A stretch of 64,000 nt of DNA from Firmicutes bacterium HGW-Firmicutes-9 (GCA_002841395.1 PGZM01000010.1:24293-88292); one strand, 5' to 3'; numbered from the stretch's first letter, positions 25,857 to 35,364 are shown. Notes: generated by a model from the sequence alone, not told the origin. Numbers and translations are program-made.

Positions 25857-26450
25857 TCAAAATGTCGCGGCTAGCGTCTCCGCGCGCGAAATCGCACGCC
25901 CTAAGATATCTTCCACCGGCTCCAGTCCCATGTCGAGACCGTCTGCCGCGATGTGTTCAAACGACGGAATGCCGAAGAACTTCGCCATGTCGCCCAGATA
26001 TTTTGTTCCGTTGTCCATCGGGCTGCCTTCCAGAGCGCCGCCGCGCGTGGTCAAAAACAGCATCTTCGTTGCGCGGCAAACGCCGAAACAGCCGCCCGTT
26101 TCATTGCAATCAAACGTGATGCCCTGCACGCAAAGGTTTTCGATGTAGACCTTCAACAGCGCGGGAAAGCTCAAATCCCAAAAGGGAGCTGCGATGATGA
26201 TCCGATCCGCCTGCTGATACTGATGCGCATAGCGAAAGCGCGGATGATCCAGCTCGCCCTGCTCCAGCAGCTGTTCCCGCTGCCAGAAGAACCCGTTCGT
26301 GAACGGAATCAACGGTTCGTCCATCAGCGTCAACCGTTCGATCTTTACATCCTCCCGCGCGCCATACGCCGCGAGGAACGATTCTGCGAGCCGCTTCGTC
26401 CGGCTCTGCTCGCCGCGAATGCAGCAATCGATATAGAGTGCACTCGTCAT
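25857..26450 (-). CDS. Flavodoxin-fold NAD(P)H oxidoreductase
   Basis: A 197-residue protein of the flavodoxin-like quinone reductase/azoreductase family. The N-terminal SALYIDCCIRGEQSRTKRLAE forms the FMN phosphate loop, IIIAAPFWDLSFPALLKVYIE is the conserved second motif, and FLTTRGG follows. It reduces quinones or similar acceptors using NAD(P)H (known for the family). The ATG overlaps the ribokinase-type stop by four bases (ATGA), so the two are translationally coupled. Confidence 0.9.
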   Translation of the reverse strand: MTSALYIDCCIRGEQSRTKRLAESFLAAYGAREDVKIERLTLMDEPLIPFTNGFFWQREQLLEQGELDHPRFRYAHQYQQADRIIIAAPFWDLSFPALLKVYIENLCVQGITFDCNETGGCFGVCRATKMLFLTTRGGALEGSPMDNGTKYLGDMAKFFGIPSFEHIAADGLDMGLEPVEDILGRAISRAETLAATF

Positions 26451-27376
26451 CGCCAGCCACCCCACTCGCCTAGTTTGCCGAGATTGCCCTCTTCGATTGC
26501 CGCGAGCACGTCCGCGCGCATGGGCACGGAGTCGGCAGCGCCCATCACCTGCACGCACATGGACGACGCAGCGGTCGCAAGCGCGAGCGCGTCGGAAAGG
26601 CTCTTTTGATCCAGCGCCTCGCTAAGAAAATACCCAAGGAACGTATCCCCCGCCGCCGTCGTGTCCACGACCTTGACGGGATAGATGCCGCTTCTCGCCT
26701 GTTCATCACCCCGCACGCAGATAGCGCCGCGTTTGCCGAGCGTGAGCAGCACGTTCATCTTCGGATAGAGTTTTTTTAGCTTCGGCAGGATATCCACCTC
26801 CAACTCGCATTTGGCGATGGCGGCCCCTTCAATCTCGTTGACGATCAACCAATCGATCATCTCCAGCGGGTAGGTAAACACCTTTTCGTCCATGGGAGCA
26901 GCGTTGATCGCGACCTGCAAGCCGCGTGCATGCGCTTTTTCGATGATGGTACCGACGAGGTTCGTCTCGTTCTGCACGAGCACCAACCCCTCGTTGCCAA
27001 ACGCCTCCATCGCACGGTCGATATAGTCCTCCGTCAGCGCCTGATTCGTACCGCCAAAGAGCAGAATGCAGTTCTGGCCGTTGTTGTCCACCTGTATGAT
27101 CGCGTGGCCGGAAACGCCGCTGTTTCGTTCCAGGAGCGTTAGGTTCACGCCGTTTTCCTGGAGTTTTTCGTAGAGCATGTCGCCATCGCAGCCGATCTGA
27201 CCTGCGTGCCAAACTTCTGCGCCTGCGCGCGCCGCCGCGACGGACTGGTTCAGCCCTTTTCCGCCGCAATGCGTTTCCAGCGACAGGCTGGATTTTGTCT
27301 CGCCGGGCTGGACAAACGCGTCCACGCGATAGACCTGATCAAGGTTGAGAGAACCGAAGTTGAGGATTCTGGCCAA
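26447..27376 (-). CDS. PfkB/ribokinase-family sugar kinase
   Basis: A 309-residue carbohydrate kinase. It begins ILNFGSLNLDQVYRVD, has the substrate motif GGKGLNQSVAAARAGA (about 38-53) typical of ribokinase, and the anion-hole motif DTTAAGDTFLGYF (about 238-250), with Ala where most have Gly. Ribose is the likeliest substrate, which would fit the neighbouring nucleoside hydrolases and phosphorylase. TTG 27376 is used as the start because GGAGG lies eight bases upstream and no ATG is suitable. It heads a five-gene operon and diverges from the nucleoside phosphorylase. Confidence 0.9.
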   Translation of the reverse strand: MARILNFGSLNLDQVYRVDAFVQPGETKSSLSLETHCGGKGLNQSVAAARAGAEVWHAGQIGCDGDMLYEKLQENGVNLTLLERNSGVSGHAIIQVDNNGQNCILLFGGTNQALTEDYIDRAMEAFGNEGLVLVQNETNLVGTIIEKAHARGLQVAINAAPMDEKVFTYPLEMIDWLIVNEIEGAAIAKCELEVDILPKLKKLYPKMNVLLTLGKRGAICVRGDEQARSGIYPVKVVDTTAAGDTFLGYFLSEALDQKSLSDALALATAASSMCVQVMGAADSVPMRADVLAAIEEGNLGKLGEWGGWR

Positions 27377-27469
27377 AGTGGGTGCCTCCGTTTCGTTTTT
27401 GTTCGCGCATATGTTAAAATGAGTTTAAACAAATCATCGACTTTTCTGAATCAAAGGAGCGAATAAAAT

Positions 27470-28213
27470 ATGCCGCAACTGCAACCGCATATCCGGCTGG
27501 ATCATAACTACGGCGCGCGCTGTGCGCTGCTGCCCGGTGATCCCGCGCGGCTTGACCACATCAAGACGTTTCTCACGGACGCGCAGGAGCTCGCCTACAA
27601 CCGCGAGTATCGCAGTCTTGTCGGAAGCTATCAAGGCGTGAGCGTGCTCGCTGTCTCTACGGGCATCGGCGGGGCTTCCGCCGGAATCGCCGTCGAGGAA
27701 CTGAAAAACCTCGGCGTTACAAACATGATCCGCATCGGCAGCTGCGGCGCGCTTCAGCCGCAGGTGAAAATCGGCGATCTGGTGCTTGTCTCAGGCGCGG
27801 TGCGCGACGACGGCGCGAGCAAGACCTATATCGATCCGATCTTCCCCGCCGTGCCGGACAGTGAGCTGCTCTTTGCCTGCGTTCAGGCGGCAAAGGAGCG
27901 AACCTATCGCTATCACACCGGCATCGCGCGCAGTCACGACAGCTTTTATACCGATCGCGAAGCAGAGATCGACGCCTATTGGTCGAAGCGCGGCGTGCTC
28001 GGCGCGGATATGGAGACAGCCGCGCTCTATACAATCGGGCACCTGCGCGGCATCCGCACGATGAGCATCCTCAACAACGTGGTCGCGTTTGAAGAGGACA
28101 CGCTGGACGCCATCGGCAGCTATGTGGACGGCGAAACAGCCGCCATGCAAGGCGAGGAGCACGAGATTCTCACCGCGTTGGACGCCTTTGTGCAGATCAC
28201 AAAACAAGATTAA
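27470..28213 (+). CDS. Nucleoside phosphorylase (uridine/purine type)
   Basis: A 247-residue PNP/UDP family phosphorylase that splits nucleosides with phosphate to base and ribose-1-phosphate. The phosphate loop ALLPGDPARLDHI is at about residues 18-30, MIRIGSCGALQP near 84 is the family signature, and GADMETAALY near 174 is the ribose-binding motif. The D-R-G sequence resembles uridine phosphorylase more than hexameric PNP, but base preference cannot be fixed. ATG follows AAAGGAG by ten bases. It is divergent from the ribokinase-type gene. Confidence 0.92.
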   Translation: MPQLQPHIRLDHNYGARCALLPGDPARLDHIKTFLTDAQELAYNREYRSLVGSYQGVSVLAVSTGIGGASAGIAVEELKNLGVTNMIRIGSCGALQPQVKIGDLVLVSGAVRDDGASKTYIDPIFPAVPDSELLFACVQAAKERTYRYHTGIARSHDSFYTDREAEIDAYWSKRGVLGADMETAALYTIGHLRGIRTMSILNNVVAFEEDTLDAIGSYVDGETAAMQGEEHEILTALDAFVQITKQD

Positions 28214-28240
28214 CGATTGATTCCCGTTACAGTCTAAACA

Positions 28241-28272
28241 AACGGCCTTTGCCAGCGGCAAAGGCCGTTTTT
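28241..28272. terminator. Bidirectional terminator
   Basis: A perfect 13-bp stem (AACGGCCTTTGCC with GGCAAAGGCCGTT) around AGC, A-rich on one side and T-rich on the other, ends both the nucleoside phosphorylase gene and the converging transporter/hydrolase operon. Confidence 0.93.
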
Positions 28273-28275
28273 GTG

Positions 28276-29211
28276 TTACTCCCCGTACTTTGCCATGATC
28301 TCGAACACGCGTTTTTTGAACGCCTCGCGATCCAGATTGGTCACGACATAAGCGTTGTGCTCCATCTGTTTGTCGCTATAGAGGTCGGTGACGGTCTTCC
28401 CGCGCGTGAGCGTGCCCTTTGTCTCGACGCGCACGCCCGCATGATCGGTCTGAAAATAGCTGTCGTCGTCTGCGTACAGCACCGTCACGGGATCGTGGAA
28501 CGCCACACCGCCGAGCTTGTAGGTGCGGTAGAACTGGAGGATGCCCTGCATCACGTCCCGCGCGAACACGGCCTGTTTCGAACCGAGGCTTGCGATCTCG
28601 TCGAGTTCTTCCGCGGTAAAATACGCGCGCATGGTCACATCCAGCCCGCACATATAGACGGGCGCGCCGCAGGTGAACACCATGTCGGCTGCCTCCGGAT
28701 CGGCATAGATGTTGAACTCCGCCGCAGGCGTGACATTGCCACCGACCGCTGCGCCGCCCATGATGACGATGCGCTTGAGCAGCTCCGGCAGCTCCTTGTA
28801 TTTGGTGAGCGCGAGCGCGAGGTTGGTCAAAGGCCCCACCGCGACGATCGTCAGCTCGCCTTTGTAACGCTTGGCGTACGCATAGATCGCGTCCCACGCT
28901 TTCATCGCTTCCGGTTCCCGCTTGGGTTTCGGTAGCTCGATGTCGTTAAGACCATTTTTGCCGTGTACATGGTGCGCGTTGTAAGGCTCGCACATGAGGG
29001 GTTTACTTGCTCCCATGTAGACGGGAACGTGTTCCATTCCCGCGAGCTCCAGCACCTGTAGGGTGTTTCGCGTGGTGTGCTCGACCTCGACATTTCCCGC
29101 GACGGTGGTCGCGGCAATGAGCTCAAGATTGTTGAGATACTTGGTAAACAGGATGGCGACCGCGTCGTCCACGCCCGTGTCGCAATCCAGCAGCATCGGC
29201 AGTTTGTTCAT
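28276..29211 (-). CDS. Nucleoside hydrolase (first copy)
   Basis: A 311-residue IUNH-family hydrolase that cleaves the N-glycosidic bond of ribonucleosides with water. The calcium-binding motif LDCDTGVDDAVA is at residues 8-19, VGPLTNLALAL and IVIMGGAAVGGNVTPAAEFNIYADPEAA follow, and the catalytic His lies in FHDPVTVLYADD. ATG 29211 follows AAAGGAGG. The preceding hydrolase stops four bases upstream. It is the last gene of the Bmp transporter operon. Confidence 0.94.
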   Translation of the reverse strand: MNKLPMLLDCDTGVDDAVAILFTKYLNNLELIAATTVAGNVEVEHTTRNTLQVLELAGMEHVPVYMGASKPLMCEPYNAHHVHGKNGLNDIELPKPKREPEAMKAWDAIYAYAKRYKGELTIVAVGPLTNLALALTKYKELPELLKRIVIMGGAAVGGNVTPAAEFNIYADPEAADMVFTCGAPVYMCGLDVTMRAYFTAEELDEIASLGSKQAVFARDVMQGILQFYRTYKLGGVAFHDPVTVLYADDDSYFQTDHAGVRVETKGTLTRGKTVTDLYSDKQMEHNAYVVTNLDREAFKKRVFEIMAKYGE

Positions 29212-29215
29212 ACGC

Positions 29216-30157
29216 TTACGCCTCCTTTCCGTAGTGTGCGGCGGCTTCCGCGAGCAGATCGACAAACGCCTCTCGGTCGATGTCCATGATCACGCGCGCG
29301 TTGGCAGGCTTTTTGAGCACGCCAAGCTTGTCGCCAACGGTTGTGCCGCGGCAATAGTCGCCCGTGAGCTCGACGGCGACATACATATCCACCATCGTCA
29401 TGATCTCGGGCTTGATCAGCGCGGCGACCGCGACCGCATCGTGCACGGGCGCGCCCGGATAGCCGATGCTGCGGTGGAAACCATAGAAAAAGTCCAGCCA
29501 TTCCGCAACGACCGTCGCGACGGGGTTGTTCAACGCGCGGATGCGCTCAAAGTCTTCCGGGAACACCAGCGCTTTTTCGGTGACGTCGAGTCCCGCCATC
29601 GTGATCGGAACGCCGCTTTGGAACACGATGTCCGCGGCTTCCGGATCGACGAGGATGTTGAACTCGGCCGCCGGCGTCCAGTTGCCGAAATCGATGCCGC
29701 CGCCCATCAGGTAGATGTGGCGGATCTTGTTCTTCAGGTGCGGATAGAGCAGCAGCAGCGCGGCGACGTTGGTGAGCGGCCCGGTCGGAATCAACACCAC
29801 CGGCTCATCGCTTTCTTCCAGAATCTGCGCCATCAGCGTCGCGGCATCGGTATCCACGGGTTTGTCCGCAGGTTCCGGCAGCGCGGGGCCGTCGAGGCCC
29901 GAACTACCATGCACGGTAGGTGCGATGATCGCGTCCGCGACGAGCGGCTTGACCCTGCCCATCGCGAGCGGGACATGCAGCCCCACCAGCGTCACGATGC
30001 GTCCTGCGTTATAGGTTGTCTTTTGAATCGTCTGGTTGCCGCAGACCGAGGTCACAGCCTTGATGTCGAGCAAGGGGCTCGCGGTTGCGAGCACCCACGC
30101 GATCGCGTCGTCGTGACCGGGGTCGCCGTCCAGAATGACGGGAATACGTTTGATCAT
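29216..30157 (-). CDS. Nucleoside hydrolase (second copy)
   Basis: A 313-residue IUNH-family protein. Motifs: LDGDPGHDDAIAW at about 9-21, IPTGPLTNVAALLLLYP, YLMGGGIDFGNWTPAAEFNILVDPEAA, and VHDAVAVAALI with the catalytic His. It is clearly diverged from the adjacent copy, so the two may differ in base preference (for example purine versus pyrimidine). It follows the second permease by 44 bases in the same transcript. Confidence 0.94.
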   Translation of the reverse strand: MIKRIPVILDGDPGHDDAIAWVLATASPLLDIKAVTSVCGNQTIQKTTYNAGRIVTLVGLHVPLAMGRVKPLVADAIIAPTVHGSSGLDGPALPEPADKPVDTDAATLMAQILEESDEPVVLIPTGPLTNVAALLLLYPHLKNKIRHIYLMGGGIDFGNWTPAAEFNILVDPEAADIVFQSGVPITMAGLDVTEKALVFPEDFERIRALNNPVATVVAEWLDFFYGFHRSIGYPGAPVHDAVAVAALIKPEIMTMVDMYVAVELTGDYCRGTTVGDKLGVLKKPANARVIMDIDREAFVDLLAEAAAHYGKEA

Positions 30158-30201
30158 TACATTACCTCAGACTTTGCCGCTTCTGTTTTTTACGAGCAAA
30201 G

Positions 30202-31158
30202 TCATGCTTTCGCTTTAGAATGTTCTGCGCGGGCTTTTTTCACGCGCTTGATCGTGCTGGCCGCATAAATCACAAGGCCCAGAATGGTGACCACATACGG
30301 AATCGACGAGACGAGATAGCTCGAAACGCCCTGCAATCCGCTGACCTTCGTGCGCAGCGCCTGCGCAAGACCGAACAGCAGCGAGCTGAACATCGCGCCC
30401 ACCGGTTCGCCTCTGCCCATGGCTTGCGCCGCAAGCGCGATGAAGCCGCGGCCTGCGACCATGCCGCTGTTCCAGCCCTGGGAATAATACATGGACATAA
30501 ACGCGCCGCCGAAGCCCGCCAGTGCGCCGGAAAGCGCGAGCGCGATGTACTTGATCTTGAGCACGCTGACGCCGACGCTGGAGGCCGCGTTTGCGTTCTC
30601 ACCCACCGCACGGATGTTGAGGCCAAGCGGCGTGCGATACAGTAAAATCCACATGAGCCACACGAACAGGAACGCAAGATAGGTCAAAATCGCGTGACCG
30701 GAGAGGATATCGCCGAGAATCGGAATATCCTTGATCAGCGGGATGTTGACCGTCGGAATCAGGATGTTCGGGCTCATCAGCGATCCGGTGTTGCCGCGCA
30801 TGCCGGTAAACATGTACAGCAGGAAGATCGTTCCGCCTGCGCCCATCATGTTGACCGCGATACCGGCGAGGATGATGTCCGTCTTGAGTTTCAGCGCGAA
30901 GAAGCCCATCATGAGCGCCAGCAAAATGCCGACGATCATCGCGCCCAGCACGCCGACCAGCCAGCTCTGCGTCCAGTAGCTGAACAGCACACCAAACAGC
31001 GCGGAGATCATCATGATGCCTTCCAGACCGATGTTGGTCACGCCCGCTTTGCTCGCGACAACCGCGCCCAGCGCCGCAAAGAGAATCGGCGCCGTGATGC
31101 GAATCACGGAGAAGAGAAACTCTTCTTTAAGAATCGTAGAAAGAAGTTGATCCCACAT
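30202..31158 (-). CDS. Nucleoside ABC transporter permease (NupQ/YufQ-like)
   Basis: A 318-residue branched-chain-type (BPD_transp_2) permease with about nine hydrophobic segments. It carries the typical ITAPILFAALGAVVASKAGV start and NIGLEGIMMISALFG. It ends in a basic, lysine-rich tail. The ATG overlaps the stop of the previous permease (position 31158 is shared). Together with the ATPase, the other permease and the Bmp lipoprotein it forms an importer of the type shown in several Firmicutes to take up nucleosides. Confidence 0.94.
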   Translation of the reverse strand: MWDQLLSTILKEEFLFSVIRITAPILFAALGAVVASKAGVTNIGLEGIMMISALFGVLFSYWTQSWLVGVLGAMIVGILLALMMGFFALKLKTDIILAGIAVNMMGAGGTIFLLYMFTGMRGNTGSLMSPNILIPTVNIPLIKDIPILGDILSGHAILTYLAFLFVWLMWILLYRTPLGLNIRAVGENANAASSVGVSVLKIKYIALALSGALAGFGGAFMSMYYSQGWNSGMVAGRGFIALAAQAMGRGEPVGAMFSSLLFGLAQALRTKVSGLQGVSSYLVSSIPYVVTILGLVIYAASTIKRVKKARAEHSKAKA

Positions 31159-32279
31159 TATTCAGCACCCCCTTCGGCACCCGCCGCAACTTTTGCAAGG
31201 TCGGCACGGGTGTTCTTGACCACGATCTTCTGGCGATAGCCCGCGAGGAACTGTTCCGCCGCGAAGAAGAGGAAGATCGCCGCCTGAATGATATCGATCA
31301 TCTCGCTTGGCACGTCGCAATACGTCGCCATGAGCTGGCAGCCTTTGTTGAGATAGGCGATGAAGAACGCGGCCAGCGGAACGAGGAGCGGGTTGTTTTT
31401 CGCGAGGATCGCGATGGTCACGCCCGTCCAGCCATAGCCGGGAAGTTCTTTCCAAAGGAAGGTGCTATAGCGTCCCAGCACCTCGACGCTGCCGCCGATA
31501 CCGGCGAGCATACCGCCGATCACCTGTGAAAGCACGATGGTGCCGCCGACTTTCATGCCGGAGTATTTCGAGAACGACTCGTTGATACCGATCATGCGGA
31601 TGGCATAGCCCCAGCGGGTGCGATACATAAACAGCGCTACAATCACAACGAATACCAGCGCTGCTACAAATCCCCAGCTGAGCTTACTTCCGCCCGGCAC
31701 AAGCGAACCGATGCGCGCGGTTTCGGCAAAGGGGAACGTCTGCGTGGAGCCTTTGCTGCGATCCGCGAATACGAAGTTTAAGTAATGCAGCACGATGTAC
31801 ATGCAAACATAGTTGAGCATGAGGCTTGTGACCATTTCACTCGCGCCCAGTTTGACTTTCAATAGCGCGGGTACGAGCATGATGATGCCGCCAATCACCG
31901 CCGCGATCAGGATGCATACCACCGCGTGCAGGCCGCTGTTCATGTGCAGGTAGATGCCGGCTAGCGCCGCGACAAACCCGCCCGTGAGCACAACGCCCTC
32001 GCCCGCAAGGTTAAACTGGTTGCTTGAGAACATCACGCAGACCGCAAGACCCGTGAAAATCGTCGGTATCATCGCGGCAAGAATCGTATAGAAGCCCTGC
32101 GTATTAAAGCTCGCAAGCCCGCCCTTAATGGAGATCAACGGCCCGATCAACAGGTACCGCAGCGCGGTAAACGGTTCGTCGGAGCTCAGGAAGATGAAGA
32201 TCGTACCGACGGCGAGCGCGAGCAAAATCGCCGCTGCACCGCGTACGAGCTCAAATCCCAGCATTCGCTTATCCTTCAT
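31158..32279 (-). CDS. Nucleoside ABC transporter permease (NupP/YufP-like)
   Basis: A 373-residue permease with about ten hydrophobic segments, including NLAGEGVVLTGGFVAALAGIY. It is longer than its partner, as usual for this pair. ATG 32279 (KDKRMLGFEL) is chosen because GGGAGGG precedes it; it overlaps the ATPase stop by 11 bases. An open frame exists further upstream but lies inside the ATPase gene. Confidence 0.93.
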   Translation of the reverse strand: MKDKRMLGFELVRGAAAILLALAVGTIFIFLSSDEPFTALRYLLIGPLISIKGGLASFNTQGFYTILAAMIPTIFTGLAVCVMFSSNQFNLAGEGVVLTGGFVAALAGIYLHMNSGLHAVVCILIAAVIGGIIMLVPALLKVKLGASEMVTSLMLNYVCMYIVLHYLNFVFADRSKGSTQTFPFAETARIGSLVPGGSKLSWGFVAALVFVVIVALFMYRTRWGYAIRMIGINESFSKYSGMKVGGTIVLSQVIGGMLAGIGGSVEVLGRYSTFLWKELPGYGWTGVTIAILAKNNPLLVPLAAFFIAYLNKGCQLMATYCDVPSEMIDIIQAAIFLFFAAEQFLAGYRQKIVVKNTRADLAKVAAGAEGGAE

Positions 32280-33840
32280 GACACACCCTCCCGATCTCCT
32301 CGGCGCTCTGTTTCTTGAGGCCGAGCATGTATTCACCCATCATCACATCGTCCAGTTGGCTCGTGTCCTCAAAATAGGCTGCGATCTTGCCGCCATAGAG
32401 GACGATCAGGCTGTCGGAAAGCTCCATGACCTCGTTGAGGTCGGCGGAGACGAGCAGCACCGCGGTACCCGCACGGGAAAGATCGACGAGCTTTTTGCGG
32501 ATGAATTCCGTGGCGCCTACGTCGATACCGCGCGTGGGCTGGTCGGCGATGATCAACGTCGGGTCGCTGGAAAACTCGCGCGCGACGACGACCTTCTGGA
32601 TGTTACCGCCGGAGAGCATCTTGACCTTTTGCTTTCTGGATTTACAGAGGACGGTATAGTCCTTGATCAATCGGTCGCTCTCCTCATGGATGGCCTTCAT
32701 GTTAAAGAGCGGGCCGTTGTTGAACCGCTTTTCGTTGAAGCGATCGGAGATGATGTTTTCCTCGATGGTCGCTGCGTCCGCGATGCCATAGGTCATACGG
32801 TCTTCCGGCACGAGAGAAACGCCAAGCTTGCGAATCTTTGCCTGAGAGGCATGGATCACGTCTTTGCCGTTGACCGCGGCGGTGCCGGAGTCCGGCTCTC
32901 TGAGGTCAAAGAGCATATCGACGAGCTCGCGCTGTCCGTTGCCCTCGACGCCCGCGACACCGAGAATCTCGCCCTTGCGCACGTCGAATGAGACGCCGTC
33001 GAGCATCTTCTTGTTCCACTCGTTGGTGTATTGCAGATTGCGCACCCGCAGCACCACGTCCGTGGGAACGGCGGTGTCTTTCTGCACGTCGAGAATGACA
33101 TCGCGGCCTACCATCAGGCTGGAAATCTCCTGCTCGGTGATCGAGGCGGTCTCATAGACGCCCATCGATTTGCCACCGCGCATGATGGTCATCCGGTCGG
33201 TGATCTGCTTGATCTCGTTGAGCTTGTGGGAGATGAATATGATCGTGTAACCCTGTTCTTTGAGATGCACCAGTTCGCGGAAGAGTTCCGCCGTCTCCTG
33301 CGTGGTCAGAACCGCTGTGGGTTCGTCCAGAATCAGGATCTTCGCGCCCCGGATCAACGCCTTGAGAATCTCCACCTTCTGCTTCATGCCGACGGGGATA
33401 TCCGCAACCTTCGCAACCGGGTTGACCGCAAGGTTGAATTTCTCGGCATATTCATTGGTCAGTTCAATGGCTTTCTTAAAGTCGATGAACATCCCGCTCT
33501 TCTTGGGAACCATGCCGAGCACGATGTTCTCCGCGACGGTAAGACTCGGAACCAGCATAAAGTGCTGGTGCACCATGCCGATACCATGCGCGATTGCGGC
33601 GGTCGGAGAACCAAACGAGGCCTTCGCTCCGTTGACGATGATTTCGCCCTCCGTCGGCTGCTCCAGACCGAATAGGATTTTCATCAGCGTGCTCTTGCCC
33701 GCGCCGTTCTCGCCCATCAGCGCGTGGATTTCGCCGCGACGAACGGAGAAATCGACCCCCTGATTGGCGGCGATCCCGTTCGGATACACCTTTGTGATGC
33801 CCTTCATTTGGACCACAAGATCGTTTTGGTTATGCTCCAT
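32269..33840 (-). CDS. Nucleoside ABC transporter ATPase, two ABC domains (NupO/YufO-like)
   Basis: A 523-residue fused ATPase. The first domain has Walker A GENGAGKST near residue 41 and LILDEPTAVL; its signature is altered to VGMKQKVEI. The second has the usual degenerate Walker A GVEGNGQREL and a good signature LSGGNIQKVVVAREF. This layout is standard for RbsA-type and Bmp-linked ATPases. It energises the two permeases that follow. A stem-loop separates it from the upstream lipoprotein gene. Confidence 0.95.
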   Translation of the reverse strand: MEHNQNDLVVQMKGITKVYPNGIAANQGVDFSVRRGEIHALMGENGAGKSTLMKILFGLEQPTEGEIIVNGAKASFGSPTAAIAHGIGMVHQHFMLVPSLTVAENIVLGMVPKKSGMFIDFKKAIELTNEYAEKFNLAVNPVAKVADIPVGMKQKVEILKALIRGAKILILDEPTAVLTTQETAELFRELVHLKEQGYTIIFISHKLNEIKQITDRMTIMRGGKSMGVYETASITEQEISSLMVGRDVILDVQKDTAVPTDVVLRVRNLQYTNEWNKKMLDGVSFDVRKGEILGVAGVEGNGQRELVDMLFDLREPDSGTAAVNGKDVIHASQAKIRKLGVSLVPEDRMTYGIADAATIEENIISDRFNEKRFNNGPLFNMKAIHEESDRLIKDYTVLCKSRKQKVKMLSGGNIQKVVVAREFSSDPTLIIADQPTRGIDVGATEFIRKKLVDLSRAGTAVLLVSADLNEVMELSDSLIVLYGGKIAAYFEDTSQLDDVMMGEYMLGLKKQSAEEIGRVCHEG

Positions 33841-34054
33841 AAGCTGCCCCTTTACTTGGAATATATATGCTCAGCCGCCGAGCGGCAGTTTGATCAAACG
33901 AAGCGTAGGGTTTATTGAGTTGTGATATTGGAATATTGTGGTAAAGATTTACTGATATCTTAATATAAATGAGGCGTTCCTTCAACACCGCGGAAGGGTG
34001 TTCTTACAAGATACGCCGATAAAAGCATGAAACAGCGCGATTCGCCTGGGTAAC

Positions 34055-34089
34055 ACATCGGGGAAGAGCTTATCGCCCTTCCCCGGTGT
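34055..34089 (-). other. Intra-operon stem-loop after the Bmp gene
   Basis: A 12-bp stem (ACATCGGGGAAG with CTTCCCCGGTGT, one T-G pair) without a T-run on the minus strand. It lies between the binding-protein gene and the ATPase gene. Such hairpins often protect the binding-protein mRNA so that it is made in excess over the membrane parts. The rest of the 33841-34131 gap shows nothing. Confidence 0.65.
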
Positions 34090-34131
34090 TGCATAAGCTA
34101 AGCTTACTGAATTGTTGGTTGTGCTGTTGAA

Positions 34132-35250
34132 TTACGGCTGCATTGCATCGCGCAGCGCGACAACGGCGTTGGTGTCATCGCCGATGGCGGTCGGAACCAC
34201 GATGGTTCCGTCCTTGATTGCGGCTTCGGCTGCGAGGACTTTGTCCTGCACGGCCTTGGGCGCAACGTTGGCGAAGTTCTTGTCGGTCACGATGCCGACG
34301 CCGCCTTCAGTGAGACCGAGGTTAACGAGCTGTCCCCAATAGGTACGGCCTGCATCCCACTCATCAAAGATCCAGATGATGGAGGTGCCGACGTTCTTGA
34401 GGCCGGACGTGAGCGTGATGCCCGCGAGTTCCGGTCCGAAGGTCTGCTCTTGGTCGGAGTCAACGCCGATGAACCAGGCTTTGCCGGTTTCGAGGGCTGC
34501 TTCCGCTGCGCCGTTGCCGGAGAGACCCGCAACGCCCCAGATGATGTCCGCTTTGTTGTCGTTGATCATAGACAGCGCCATTTCCTTTGCGGTCGCGGTG
34601 TCAACGAAGCTGCCGACATAGCGGGTGTCAACCTTGACTTCCGGATCGGTCGCTTTCGCGCCCTCGAGGAAGCCGATGAGGAAGTCGTTGATGACCGGGA
34701 AATCACCGCCGCCGACGAAGCCGACGACCTTCTCCGCGTTCATGTTCTGGACGGAGGTTTCAGAGGTCATAGCTGCAGCATACACGCCGATGAGGTAACC
34801 CATGTCGTTCTGCTTGTAGCTGATGTTGACGACATTAGCGTTTGCGCCGACATAGGAGGTGTCGTCATAGATGAGGAACTTCTGATCCGGGTACGCAGTT
34901 GCGACTTCCTTGAGGTAGTCGGGCATCTGGTACGTACCGCAGATGATCAGATCATATTCGCCGGCTTCCGCGACTTCATAGAGGGTCTCCAGCCACTTCG
35001 GCTGATCCTCGTCCGTGCCGCCCATTTCGATGGTCTTGTAGGTGATGCGGCCGGCATCCTGAAGGGCTTTCAGGCCGGCTTCTGCGGAATCAAAGAAGGA
35101 TTTGTCGCCCAGGTTGCCGTTGACGAGGCTGACGACGTTGTATACCTTTTTGTCACCCGCGGCTGCGGTTGCATCGGTGCTGGCGGCCTTGCAGGCGAAC
35201 ATCGAGAACGCCACGAGCAGGGTCAGCAGGATCGCTACCAGTTTCTTCAT
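34132..35250 (-). CDS. Bmp-family nucleoside-binding lipoprotein
   Basis: A 372-residue substrate-binding protein of the basic membrane protein (Bmp/PnrA/Med) family, which binds nucleosides. The signal peptide and lipobox FSMFAC place the lipidated Cys at residue 20. Family motifs include LVNGNLGDKSFFDSAEAGL, DYLKEVATAYPDQKFLIYDD, VGFVGGGDFPVINDFLIGF and FIGVDSDQE. It is the first gene of the importer operon and should be tethered outside the membrane. A promoter and leader hairpin precede it. Confidence 0.95.
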   Translation of the reverse strand: MKKLVAILLTLLVAFSMFACKAASTDATAAAGDKKVYNVVSLVNGNLGDKSFFDSAEAGLKALQDAGRITYKTIEMGGTDEDQPKWLETLYEVAEAGEYDLIICGTYQMPDYLKEVATAYPDQKFLIYDDTSYVGANANVVNISYKQNDMGYLIGVYAAAMTSETSVQNMNAEKVVGFVGGGDFPVINDFLIGFLEGAKATDPEVKVDTRYVGSFVDTATAKEMALSMINDNKADIIWGVAGLSGNGAAEAALETGKAWFIGVDSDQEQTFGPELAGITLTSGLKNVGTSIIWIFDEWDAGRTYWGQLVNLGLTEGGVGIVTDKNFANVAPKAVQDKVLAAEAAIKDGTIVVPTAIGDDTNAVVALRDAMQP

Positions 35251-35289
35251 TTTGATTTTCCTCTCTTCTTATTGTTGATTGAGTTGCGA

Positions 35290-35329
35290 ATGGATACGCG
35301 TCAATAACAATGTGATTTCGCATATCCAT
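35290..35329 (-). promoter_or_regulatory. Leader hairpin or operator of the Bmp operon
   Basis: ATGGATATGCG and CGCGTATCCAT form an 11-bp inverted repeat (one T-G pair) around an 18-base loop, starting six bases after the -10 box. It could be a repressor site or a 5' stabilising hairpin. It does not match the purine riboswitch. Confidence 0.5.
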
Positions 35330-35335
35330 ATAGCC

Positions 35336-35364
35336 AGTTTAAATGGTATCCAATGAAAAGTCAA
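35336..35364 (-). promoter_or_regulatory. Sigma-A promoter of the Bmp nucleoside importer operon
   Basis: TTGACT and TAAACT 17 bases apart on the minus strand. The remaining upstream part (35365-35548) is AT-rich with nothing else recognisable. Confidence 0.85.
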
